From an uncultured Bacteroidales bacterium (GTDB lineage Bacteria; Bacteroidota; Bacteroidia; Bacteroidales; UBA932), in contig CAMJJO010000073.1 of assembly GCA_946406095.1 (NCBI GenBank), positions 1-9,028 of the forward strand: 9,028 nt of DNA, given 5' to 3'. Below the pieces are notes generated by a model, which saw only the letters and a list, made by a program, of their open reading frames with translations, was not told where the DNA came from and did not search any database. The translations under genes and the position numbers were made by a program. Positions within the stretch are counted from its first letter, which is position 1; every line of letters begins with the position of its first letter. Positions 1 to 6,358 of the stretch are shown here, piece after piece.

Positions 1-1287
1 GAACTCCAGCCCCGCGGCAAGCAGGTGTTCAGCCCCGACAGGGGAAGCATCTGGTATCAGCCGGTGTCCGGCATCTGGCAGACGGTTTGGGCAGAAGCCG
101 TGAACGTCAACGGCCATATCGCTGATTATAACGTACATAGCCTGATAGATGGCACTCTGGATATTTTCCCCGAAGTTCGTGGTGACGGCGAGGCGGAGGT
201 GGAACTCCTTCAGGATGGCAAGGTGATCGCCAGCGCCCAGGCAAAGGACGGCAAGGCACAACTGAAGATCGACGCCCCCCACCTCTGGAGCCCGGACGAC
301 CCCTATCTCTACGGCCTGCGCATAAAACTCGTGAAGGATGGCAAGACCATCGACAAAGTGGATGGCTACACCGCCTTCCGCGAGATCAGCGTAGTGAAGG
401 ATGCCGACGGCCACAAGCGTATGGCCTTGAACGGCAAGCCCCTCTTCCATTTCGGCCCGCTGGACCAGGGATGGTGGCCGGACGGTCTCTACACCGCTCC
501 TACCGACGAGGCCCTGAGGTATGACCTCGAGCGCACCAAGGAGTTCGGTTTCAATATGATACGCAAGCACGTGAAGGTGGAGCCGGACCGCTGGTACTAC
601 CATTGCGACCAGCTTGGAATCCTCGTCTGGCAGGATATGCCCAGTATGCGCCGTTGCAAGCTGGAAGAATGGGGCCAGGGCATAGACAAGTACGATGCCG
701 GCAATTCCGACCAGCTCACCATGCCCGCCCGCGGCAACTTCATCCGCGAATGGCAGTGCATAATCAACCAGCACAAGAAGTTCCCCTGCGTGGTGGTATG
801 GGTGCCCTTCAACGAGGCCTGGGGCCAGTTCGACACCAAAAAGATCGTGGAGATGACCAAAACCCTGGATCCTTACGGCCTGGTGAATATGGCTTCCGGA
901 GGCAACTGGATTTCCGGCGGAGTGGGAGACATCCTCGACTCTCATCATTATCCCGAACCCGCCATGCGCATCTGGGATCCTGAAATGGTGAACGTGCTCG
1001 GCGAATACGGCGGCATCGGCCTGCCGGTCGAGGGCCACACCTGGGTGGACCAGCGCAACTGGGGCTATGTGAAGATGTCCAACACGGATGAAACCACGGC
1101 CAAGTACGAAGAATTCGCCAAACTTCTCATCCCCCTCGTCAAGGAAGGATGCTCCGCCGCCGTTTATACCCAGACTACCGATGTGGAACGCGAGGTGAAC
1201 GGCCTTATGACCTACGACCGCAAGGTGGACAAGCTCATCCCTGCACGAGTGGCCGCCGCCAACCGCGAGGTTATCGAATCAATGTAA
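1..1287 (+). CDS. Glycoside hydrolase family 2 protein (beta-galactosidase-like), 5' truncated by window edge
   Basis: The reading frame is open from base 1, so the gene starts before the window; 428 codons are visible. What remains is the end of the N-terminal sugar-binding jelly roll (WYQPVSGIWQTVW, near codon 20), an immunoglobulin-like domain (about codons 35-130) and the TIM-barrel catalytic domain (about 135-420). The barrel carries the GH2 hallmarks GFNMIRKH and LVWQDMPS. The likely acid/base Glu is in VPFNEAWGQ (codon 272) and the likely nucleophile Glu in VLGEYGG (codon 335). Family members hydrolyse beta-linked glycans; in Bacteroidales they are usually exported and act on plant or host polysaccharides. 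The exact substrate (galactoside, mannoside, glucuronide) cannot be read from this fragment, and any signal peptide lies outside. The frame ends at TAA 1285-1287, where a Cys-rich frame continues in +1 (separate entry). The gene converges on pta. Confidence 0.93.
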   Translation, partial: ELQPRGKQVFSPDRGSIWYQPVSGIWQTVWAEAVNVNGHIADYNVHSLIDGTLDIFPEVRGDGEAEVELLQDGKVIASAQAKDGKAQLKIDAPHLWSPDDPYLYGLRIKLVKDGKTIDKVDGYTAFREISVVKDADGHKRMALNGKPLFHFGPLDQGWWPDGLYTAPTDEALRYDLERTKEFGFNMIRKHVKVEPDRWYYHCDQLGILVWQDMPSMRRCKLEEWGQGIDKYDAGNSDQLTMPARGNFIREWQCIINQHKKFPCVVVWVPFNEAWGQFDTKKIVEMTKTLDPYGLVNMASGGNWISGGVGDILDSHHYPEPAMRIWDPEMVNVLGEYGGIGLPVEGHTWVDQRNWGYVKMSNTDETTAKYEEFAKLLIPLVKEGCSAAVYTQTTDVEREVNGLMTYDRKVDKLIPARVAAANREVIESM

Positions 1288-1384
1288 ACCCTGCTGCAAA
1301 GAAAAAGCAGAGTGCGGTGAGAAGACCGATTGCTGCGGCAAGTGCGAAGGCGAAAAGAAAGAATGCTGCGAGAAGGCAGAATAG
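1283..1384 (+). other. Out-of-frame Cys-rich peptide frame at the 3' end of the GH2 gene (possible frameshifted tail or gene remnant)
   Basis: In the +1 frame relative to the GH2 gene, overlapping its last codons, 33 sense codons run to TAG at 1382-1384. They encode a peptide dominated by Cys (9), Lys (8) and Glu (8), with CxxCC, CCGKC and two further CC pairs, resembling metal-binding tails. The frame is closed upstream by TGA at 1208-1210 and has no ATG, GTG or TTG between that stop and its end, so it has no ordinary start. Removing one A near 1281-1282 would fuse it to the GH2 protein as a C-terminal tail. It may be a frameshifted extension, the decayed end of another gene, or chance. The composition argues against chance but does not prove translation. 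Confidence 0.4.
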
Positions 1385-1393
1385 TTTTCAAAG

Positions 1394-1430
1394 TGCTGTT
1401 AACGTCCCCAAAACAAGGACGTTAACAGCA
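1394..1430. repeat. Palindromic hairpin, left copy of a tandem pair
   Basis: A perfect 14-bp inverted repeat (1394-1407 with 1417-1430) encloses a 9-base loop (1408-1416). It lies in the convergent GH2/pta interval. On the plus strand it is followed by an A-run rather than a T-run, so it is not a canonical terminator for GH2. It aligns base for base over 37 positions with the hairpin at 1445-1481, with 6 differences. Confidence 0.85.
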
Positions 1431-1441
1431 AAAAAGCCTTA

Positions 1442-1484
1442 AAATGCGGTTGACGTCCCGAAAACAGGGACGTCAACCGCATTT
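1442..1484 (-). terminator. Strong hairpin, right copy of the tandem pair; probable pta terminator
   Basis: A perfect 18-bp inverted repeat (1442-1459 with 1467-1484) has a 7-base A-rich loop. Read on the minus strand it begins 19 bases after the pta stop codon. It ends in ATTT followed by T and then AAGGCTTTTTT, which gives a plausible intrinsic terminator for ackA-pta. On the plus strand only a short TTT follows, so termination of GH2 transcription here would be weaker. The core (ACGTCCC, A-rich loop, GGACGT) is shared with the hairpin at 1394-1430. Confidence 0.7.
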
Positions 1485-1503
1485 AGTATGTCCGAATCCA
1501 GAC

Positions 1504-2511
1504 TTATTTGGCATCCATCGCCTGGCAGGCAGTGATGGCGATGAGGTTGTAGACATCGTCCACGGAGCAGCCGCGGCTGAGGTCGTTGACCGGCTTGGCG
1601 ATGCCCTGGAGGATGGGGCCGATGGCTTCGGCGTGGCCGAGGCGCTGGATCAGCTTGTAGGCGATGTTTCCGACTTCGAGGTTGGGGAATACCAGCACGT
1701 TGGCGTTTCCTGCAATCTCGGAACCGGGAGCCTTTTTCTTGCCCACGGAAGGCACCAGGGCGGCATCTGCCTGCAGTTCTCCGTCGATCTTCAAAGAAGG
1801 ATCCAGTTCCTTTGCGAGGGCGGTGGCCTCAACGACCTTGTCTACCACTTCGTGCTTGGCGGAACCCTTGGTGGAGAATGAAAGCATTGCCACGCGGGGA
1901 TCCGCGAAGCCTGCCACGCTCTTGGCGGTGCGGGCGGTGCAGACCGCGATCTGCGCGAGCTGGCCGGCATCGGGAGCGGGAGTGACTGCGACGTCGCCGA
2001 TCACCAGCACGCCGTTCTCGCCGTACTCGGGAGCCTGGGTGATCATCAGCATTGCTCCGCTGACGCAGGTGATGCCGGGAGAGCACTTGATGATCTGCAG
2101 GGCGGGGCGGAGGGTCTCTCCGGTGGTGGAGAGGGCGCCGCTGATCTGCCCGTCGGCATCTCCGCTCTTGATGATGAGGCAGCCGAAATAAAGGGGATCC
2201 AGCACGGTTTTGGCCGCGATCTCCGGAGTCATCCCCTTGTTCTTGCGAAGCTCATAGAGGAGATTCGCGTATTCCGCGGTCTTCTCGCTGGTGGCAGGGT
2301 CGATGATGGTGGCCTTGCCTATGTGCTTGAGGCCAAGCCCTTCGGCATAGGCGAGAACCTTCTCGCGGTTGCCGATGAGGATGATATCCGCAAGGCCGTC
2401 CGCAAGGGCACGGTCTGCCGCGGTAATGGTGCGCTCCTCGAAAGACTCGGGGAGAACGATGCGCTGCTTGTTGGATTTGGCACGCGCAACAATCTGTTCA
2501 ATAAGTGACAT
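1504..2511 (-). CDS. pta: Phosphate acetyltransferase
   Basis: Pta (EC 2.3.1.8) interconverts acetyl-CoA plus phosphate with acetyl phosphate plus CoA in the cytoplasm, the first step of acetate formation. The 335-residue protein is the short form: one PTA/PTB catalytic domain spanning nearly the whole chain, without the N-terminal DRTGG regulatory region of long enterobacterial enzymes. Family motifs are clear: IVLPESFEERT (18-28), SGDADGQISGALSTT (116-130), SFSTKGSAKHE (211-221), DGELQADAA (243-251) and PVNDLSRG (307-314). The ATG at 2509-2511 gives the usual family N-terminus. It lies 4 bases after the ackA stop, so the two genes are almost certainly co-transcribed and translationally close. 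The gene ends 19 bases before a strong hairpin terminator. No key motif is missing. Confidence 0.97.
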   Translation of the reverse strand: MSLIEQIVARAKSNKQRIVLPESFEERTITAADRALADGLADIILIGNREKVLAYAEGLGLKHIGKATIIDPATSEKTAEYANLLYELRKNKGMTPEIAAKTVLDPLYFGCLIIKSGDADGQISGALSTTGETLRPALQIIKCSPGITCVSGAMLMITQAPEYGENGVLVIGDVAVTPAPDAGQLAQIAVCTARTAKSVAGFADPRVAMLSFSTKGSAKHEVVDKVVEATALAKELDPSLKIDGELQADAALVPSVGKKKAPGSEIAGNANVLVFPNLEVGNIAYKLIQRLGHAEAIGPILQGIAKPVNDLSRGCSVDDVYNLIAITACQAMDAK

Positions 2512-2515
2512 ATCG

Positions 2516-3724
2516 TTATTTTGCTACTATGTTCATTGTATCGAGGGCGATCATAAGTTCCTCTTCCGTGGGGATGAGGGCAACCTTGACCTTGGAGTCG
2601 GGAGCGCTGATGAGGGCTTCTTCGCCGAAGGCCTTCTCATTGGCTGCGAAATCCAGCTTGACGCCGATGGAGCCCAGTTTTTCGCAGACGCGGCGGCGCA
2701 CCTTGTGATTGTGCTCGCCGATGCCGGCGGTCCAGACGATAAGGTCTACCCCGTCCAGCACCACACTGTAGGCGCCGATCAGCTTGACTATGTCGTAGGT
2801 GAGCTTGTTGATTGCAAGGCGGGCGCGGGCATCACCGTTGGCGGCGGCTTCCTCGGTCTCGCGCATGTCGGAACTCACTCCGCCGAGGCCGATCAGGCCG
2901 CTCTTCTTGTTCATGATTGCGGTCATCTCGTCCGGGGAGATGTTCTTTTTCTTCATCATGTAGGGGATGACGTTGCAGTCCACGTTGCCGCAGCGGGTTC
3001 CCATGATCATGCCCTCGAGCGGGGTGAATCCCATGGAAGTGTCGATGCACTTGCCGTTCTTGACCGCGGTGACGGACGAGCCGTTGCCGATGTGGCAGGT
3101 GATGATCTTGGAGTTGTTGATATCCAGACCCACGAACTCTGCGCCCCTGCGTGACACGTATTGGTGCGAGGTGCCGTGTGCACCGTAGCGGCGCACATGG
3201 TAATCCGTATAATAATCATAAGGAAGCGCGTACATATACGCGTAATCCGGCATCGTCTGATGGAAGGCCGTGTCGAATACCACCACCTGGGGGGTCTTGG
3301 GCAGGACCTGCGTAATCGCGTGGATACCAAGGAGATGGGCGGGATTGTGGAGAGGTGCGAAATCGCAGCAGATCTCGATTTTCTTGAGCACGTCGTCGTT
3401 TACGAGGCAGCTGCCGTCGAAGAAATCGGCACCCTGCACGATGCGGTGGCCGACTGCATCCACATCGTCGAAAGACTTGAGAACTCCGTGCTCGGGATCC
3501 ACGAGGGCATCCATCACCAGCTTCATTCCCAGCTTGTGATCCGGGATGGGAAGAGCCTTTTCGAATGATGCTTTTCCTTTCGGTTTATGGGTAATGTTTC
3601 CTTCGGGAAGTCCGATTTTCTCGACAAGACCCTTGGCCTTGACTTCATAATCGGTGGCGCTCTTCATGTCAAATAACTGGTATTTGATCGAGGAGCTGCC
3701 GCAGTTGATGACAAGTATGATCAT
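2516..3724 (-). CDS. ackA: Acetate kinase
   Basis: AckA (EC 2.7.2.1) converts acetyl phosphate plus ADP to acetate plus ATP, completing the Pta-AckA route and giving substrate-level ATP in fermentation. The 402-residue length is normal for the ASKHA-fold family. It opens with the phosphate-binding NCGSSSIKYQLF (7-18). Residues matching those studied in Methanosarcina thermophila AckA are present at a constant offset of 3: Arg94 (VGHRIVQG), Asp151 (DTAFH), His183 (YGAHGTSH), Arg244 (GTRCG) and Glu387 (PTEEEL). The ATP-binding segments HIGNGSSV (211-218) and GIGEHN (334-339) are intact. It is the first gene of the ackA-pta operon, with a well-matched Bacteroidetes promoter just upstream, and is divergent from comEC. 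Confidence 0.98.
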   Translation of the reverse strand: MIILVINCGSSSIKYQLFDMKSATDYEVKAKGLVEKIGLPEGNITHKPKGKASFEKALPIPDHKLGMKLVMDALVDPEHGVLKSFDDVDAVGHRIVQGADFFDGSCLVNDDVLKKIEICCDFAPLHNPAHLLGIHAITQVLPKTPQVVVFDTAFHQTMPDYAYMYALPYDYYTDYHVRRYGAHGTSHQYVSRRGAEFVGLDINNSKIITCHIGNGSSVTAVKNGKCIDTSMGFTPLEGMIMGTRCGNVDCNVIPYMMKKKNISPDEMTAIMNKKSGLIGLGGVSSDMRETEEAAANGDARARLAINKLTYDIVKLIGAYSVVLDGVDLIVWTAGIGEHNHKVRRRVCEKLGSIGVKLDFAANEKAFGEEALISAPDSKVKVALIPTEEELMIALDTMNIVAK

Positions 3725-3754
3725 ATTTTGAAATTATGTGTTTTCGATAGCTTA

Positions 3755-3786
3755 CAAATTTAAGAAATAATGCTTACTTTCGCAAA
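3755..3786 (-). promoter_or_regulatory. Bacteroidetes-type promoter for ackA-pta
   Basis: On the minus strand a TTTG element (3786-3783) is followed after 20 bases by TAAATTTG (3762-3755). This fits the Bacteroidetes primary sigma consensus TTTG, 19-21 bases, TAnnTTTG exactly. Transcription would start near 3750, giving a leader of about 25 bases before the ackA ATG. The interval is AT-rich compared with the flanking genes. The -33 element overlaps the region from which comEC must be transcribed in the other direction. Confidence 0.75.
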
Positions 3787-3805
3787 GAGTAAAAAGTGAA
3801 TCGTT

Positions 3806-4891
3806 ATGAATGAGGCGCGGGATGTGGTGCTGATATCGTTTCCTTTTGCGGCGGGGGTTGCCCTCGCCCAGTTCTGCCCGTTTTCCCTTTTTCATATCTC
3901 CCTGGCAGTCAGCGCGGTGCTGATTCTGCTGGCCCTTGGCGGGTTGCTGAAGGGCCGGGGCTGGTTCGGGGTGATGTTTTTTGCCGTGGGGATGTTGTGC
4001 GGGGCGGCGGGTTCACTTGCGGAAGATGGCGGAATTGCAGTGGGTGGCGGATTGTCCGGAGCCGGAGGGATCGCCGCGCGGGCGCTGGAGAGAACGGATG
4101 CCGTCATCCGGCAGATTCCATTCCCCCACGGAAGCACCAACGAACTCCTGCGGGCGCTGCTGACAGGGCAGAGGGACGGTCTTTCGCGGGAGACGACAGA
4201 TGCCTTCCGGGCGGCGGGGGCATCGCACATCCTCGCACTCAGCGGCCTGCATCTTGGCATTATCTATCTGCTGCTGAGCAAGTTGCTTGCGCTGCTGGGG
4301 AATGGGCGCACGGCATCAGTAGTCCGCAGCATACTGATTGTGGCGGCATCCGCATTCTATGCCCTGATGACCGGAGCCTCCCCCTCCATCGTCCGGGCGC
4401 TTCTCTTCATCACCATCAACGAAACAATGCGCCATTTCCCGGGGCGCAGGAAAAGCCCCCTTGCAGTCTGGTGCTGTGCGCTGATGATCCAGCTGGTCGT
4501 TTTTCCCTGGGCTATCCGTTCCGTCGGATTCCAGCTCAGCTATCTGGCGATGCTGGGGATCTTCACCATCTTCCCCTGGCTCGAGGGCTTTTATCCAAAA
4601 CCCGCAAAAGGATGGAGCCCGATGCGGTGGATGTGGGTTTCGATGGCGCTCAGCATCTCCTGCCAGATCTTCACCGCTCCCCTGGTGTGGCTTCGCTTCG
4701 GCACCTTCCCCAAATACTTCCTCCTCACCAACCTGCTGGCCCTGCCGCTGACTTCCCTGCTGATGTTCGCCGCCGTTCCGCTGCTGCTGCTTGCCCTCGC
4801 CGGCCTCTCCCCCGGCTGGCTGGTGTGGACGACAGACAGCCTCGCAGAATTGCTGCAAGGCTGTCTGACTATTATCGCGTCGCTTGGCTAA
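3806..4891 (+). CDS. ComEC/Rec2-family competence protein, compact form (channel domain only)
   Basis: ComEC proteins form the inner-membrane channel that takes up single-stranded DNA in natural transformation. This 361-residue protein is highly hydrophobic, with two N-terminal membrane segments (about 8-28 and 31-70) and then the Competence domain (about 110-355). Signature stretches are LLTGQRDGLSRETTDAF (118-134), HILALSGLHLG (141-151), GASPSIVRALLF (190-201) and GFQLSYLAMLGI (241-252). It lacks the N-terminal soluble OB-fold-like domain (DUF4131) and the C-terminal metallo-beta-lactamase domain of long ComEC proteins, and is about half their length. The ATG at 3806 follows an AT-rich spacer; TACTTTCG at 3775-3782 is a one-mismatch match to the -7 element and may be its promoter. 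The gene stands alone and converges on the TPM gene. Whether it supports DNA uptake is an inference from family. Confidence 0.9.
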   Translation: MNEARDVVLISFPFAAGVALAQFCPFSLFHISLAVSAVLILLALGGLLKGRGWFGVMFFAVGMLCGAAGSLAEDGGIAVGGGLSGAGGIAARALERTDAVIRQIPFPHGSTNELLRALLTGQRDGLSRETTDAFRAAGASHILALSGLHLGIIYLLLSKLLALLGNGRTASVVRSILIVAASAFYALMTGASPSIVRALLFITINETMRHFPGRRKSPLAVWCCALMIQLVVFPWAIRSVGFQLSYLAMLGIFTIFPWLEGFYPKPAKGWSPMRWMWVSMALSISCQIFTAPLVWLRFGTFPKYFLLTNLLALPLTSLLMFAAVPLLLLALAGLSPGWLVWTTDSLAELLQGCLTIIASLG

Positions 4892-4917
4892 AAACGGCCA
4901 TTCGGAGCGAAGCGACT

Positions 4918-4939
4918 AAGCCCCCTACCAAGGGGGTTT
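4918..4939 (+). repeat. C/G-rich hairpin downstream of comEC (possible weak terminator or dispersed repeat)
   Basis: Bases 4918-4926 pair with 4931-4939 (nine pairs including one G-T) around the loop ACCA. The right arm ends in TTT and is then followed by GGGGG. The hairpin starts 26 bases after the comEC stop. It could help to end comEC transcription, but the T-tract is very short. The alternating C5/G5/G5 layout resembles dispersed intergenic repeats of Bacteroidetes; copy number cannot be judged from one window. Confidence 0.45.
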
Positions 4940-4954
4940 GGGGGTTGTAACCGT

Positions 4955-4983
4955 GCATCTGGGCGTCAAAAACGCCCAGATGC
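4955..4983 (-). repeat. Palindrome containing the stop codon of the TPM-domain gene
   Basis: A perfect 12-bp inverted repeat (4955-4966 with 4972-4983) has a 5-base loop. On the minus strand the left arm encodes the last codons of the TPM gene and the TGA stop (4968-4966) sits at the loop/right-arm border. No T-run follows on either strand, so it is not a canonical intrinsic terminator. It could protect the mRNA 3' end or act on both converging transcripts. Confidence 0.6.
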
Positions 4984-5769
4984 TCCTCCGCCACCGAAAG
5001 ACCCGCCGCCGAAGCCGCCGAATCCACCGCCGCCCCAACCGGAGCCACCGCCGAATCCGCCGCCGCTCCAGGTGCTGCGGGACGAACCGCCGTTCCCGAA
5101 GATGATGGTAGGGCCGCGGAAACTGCCGGTGCTGCCGCCGCCGTGATGATTGTTGTCTTTAGAGGCAGCGTAGATGATCAGCACGAAGATCAGAAGGAAA
5201 AACAGCCCCATGACGAGGGCGGCGCCAAGAGCATCTTCGCCGGTATCGTCGCGCGGCTCGCTGATCTCCCCTTCCGCCAGAGCCATCAACTCTACACAGG
5301 CCTTGCTCACCGCCGGCCAGTACTCGTCCTTGCGCAGATGAGGGCCCATGATATTGCGGATGATGCGTGCTGCATAGGCGTCGGGAATAGCTCCTTCGAG
5401 CCCGCGGCCTACCTGGATTGTCACGTCCACATAGCCGCCGTTTCGGGTCTTGAGGAGGATCAGCAGACCGTTGTTGCGGGTGCTGCCTACCCCCCATTCA
5501 TTTGCAAGCGCGAGGGCGAACTGGGCCACGTCGTAGTCGTGAAGGTCGGTCAGGGTGACCACGCAGATCTGGTTGGAAGTGCGATTGTCGAAATCCACCA
5601 GCACCGTTTCGAGGGAGTCCACCTCATACTGGGTGAAGGCGGATGCAAAGTCATTCACCAGCCGGGGAGGCTGGGGAGAGGAAGGGATATAATCCTTAAC
5701 CGCCGCCCTGCACGGGAATGCCAGGGCGACGATCAAAAGAAACAAACTTATCCTCTTTGGGAAAGGCAT
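4966..5769 (-). CDS. TPM-domain (YgcG-like) membrane protein with glycine-rich C-terminus
   Basis: The 267-residue protein has a signal peptide (1-22, cleavage likely after CRA), a TPM domain (about 38-165), a transmembrane helix (about 181-203) and a glycine-rich tail (208-267, mostly GGGF/GGGS runs). TPM signatures include LVNDFASAFT, a GVGSTRNNGLLILL stretch and the GRGLEGAIPD turn. The domain should face outside the cytoplasmic membrane. The family (also called TPM_phosphatase) includes plant TLP18.3, where weak phosphatase activity was reported; the bacterial role is not settled. It lies directly after lemA, with TGATG overlap by one base, which suggests translational coupling. LemA plus TPM protein is a common pairing. 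The start at 5767-5769 gives a normal signal peptide. Its last codons form one arm of a palindrome. Confidence 0.92.
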   Translation of the reverse strand: MPFPKRISLFLLIVALAFPCRAAVKDYIPSSPQPPRLVNDFASAFTQYEVDSLETVLVDFDNRTSNQICVVTLTDLHDYDVAQFALALANEWGVGSTRNNGLLILLKTRNGGYVDVTIQVGRGLEGAIPDAYAARIIRNIMGPHLRKDEYWPAVSKACVELMALAEGEISEPRDDTGEDALGAALVMGLFFLLIFVLIIYAASKDNNHHGGGSTGSFRGPTIIFGNGGSSRSTWSGGGFGGGSGWGGGGFGGFGGGSFGGGGASGRF

Positions 5770-6341
5770 CAGAACTCTACCTTGGGAGCGGTCTTTGCGG
5801 CCTCGTCAGCCTCGAAATAACCCTTGGTGGAGAAGCCGAAGATGTTGGCCAGCAGGTTGTTGGGGAAACGGCGGACGGAAATGTTATACTCCTTTGCGGT
5901 CTCGTTGAAAGCCCTGCGTGCTTCAGCGATGCGGTTCTCGGTGCCTTCGAGCTGTGCCTGGAGATCCAGGAAGTTCTCGTTGGCCTTGAGTTCGGGATAG
6001 TTCTCCACGACCATCAGGAGACGGTTCAATGCGGAACTTACCTCGCCCTGTGCCTTCTGGTATGCGGCCACGTCCTCGGTGGAGAGATTACCACCGTTCA
6101 CCTGAGTGGCAGCGGCGCGGGCATTGACCACGGCCTCGAGGGTGCTGCTTTCGTGCTGGGCATAACCCTTCACAGTTGCAACCAGGTTGGGAATGAGGTC
6201 TGCACGGCGCTGATAGTTGTTCTCTACCTGGCCCCAGGCGGCGGTGACTGCCTCGTCTTTATGAACGAGTCCATTGTAAGCGGAAACGCCCCAAATGGCA
6301 ACGATGGCGATTATGCCAATCCAAACAAGTGTCTTTTTCAT
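5769..6341 (-). CDS. lemA: LemA family protein
   Basis: This 190-residue protein has a single N-terminal membrane anchor (about 4-22) followed by a mostly helical extracytoplasmic domain, the standard LemA layout. Family motifs are AYNGLVHKDEAVTAAW (21-36), NNYQRRADLIPNLVATVKGY (41-60), ENYPELKANENF (113-124), GTENRIAEARRAFNE (133-147) and an RRFPNNLLANIFGF stretch (157-170). The start is taken at ATG 6341 (MKKTLVW). The longer frame from 6371 would overlap the upstream lipoprotein gene and add residues that spoil the normal anchor. The molecular function of LemA is not known; in many bacteria it accompanies TPM or HtpX-like proteins. Here it sits 17 bases after the lipoprotein gene and overlaps the TPM start, so the three probably form one operon. 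Confidence 0.95.
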   Translation of the reverse strand: MKKTLVWIGIIAIVAIWGVSAYNGLVHKDEAVTAAWGQVENNYQRRADLIPNLVATVKGYAQHESSTLEAVVNARAAATQVNGGNLSTEDVAAYQKAQGEVSSALNRLLMVVENYPELKANENFLDLQAQLEGTENRIAEARRAFNETAKEYNISVRRFPNNLLANIFGFSTKGYFEADEAAKTAPKVEF

Positions 6342-6358
6342 TATAATGCGAATTAAAA

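Noticed and set aside
1149..1442. Lys/Arg/Ala-rich frame spanning the GH2 stop, resembling a small basic DNA-binding protein
   Set aside because: It starts deep inside the GH2 coding region and runs through the left hairpin; the basic composition comes from reading the Lys/Glu/Cys frame out of phase.
1444..1881. Plus-strand open frame of 145 codons opposite pta
   Set aside because: It is the antisense of conserved Pta codons, begins inside the terminator hairpin and resembles no family.
4316..4858. Minus-strand frame of 180 codons opposite comEC
   Set aside because: Its Gln/Glu/Gly/His-rich composition mirrors the comEC codons; no recognisable domain.
3997..4950. Long plus-strand frame of 317 codons overlapping comEC
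   Set aside because: It is an alternative frame of comEC with an Arg/Pro/His-rich product typical of shadow frames in GC-rich DNA; the comEC frame has clear family motifs.
4970..5100. Glycine-codon repeats considered as a tandem DNA repeat
   Set aside because: The repetition is explained by the Gly-rich tail normal for YgcG-like proteins; no regular unit at DNA level.
5143..6356. Two long plus-strand frames opposite the TPM and lemA genes
   Set aside because: Both are antisense to well-recognised genes and show no family features.
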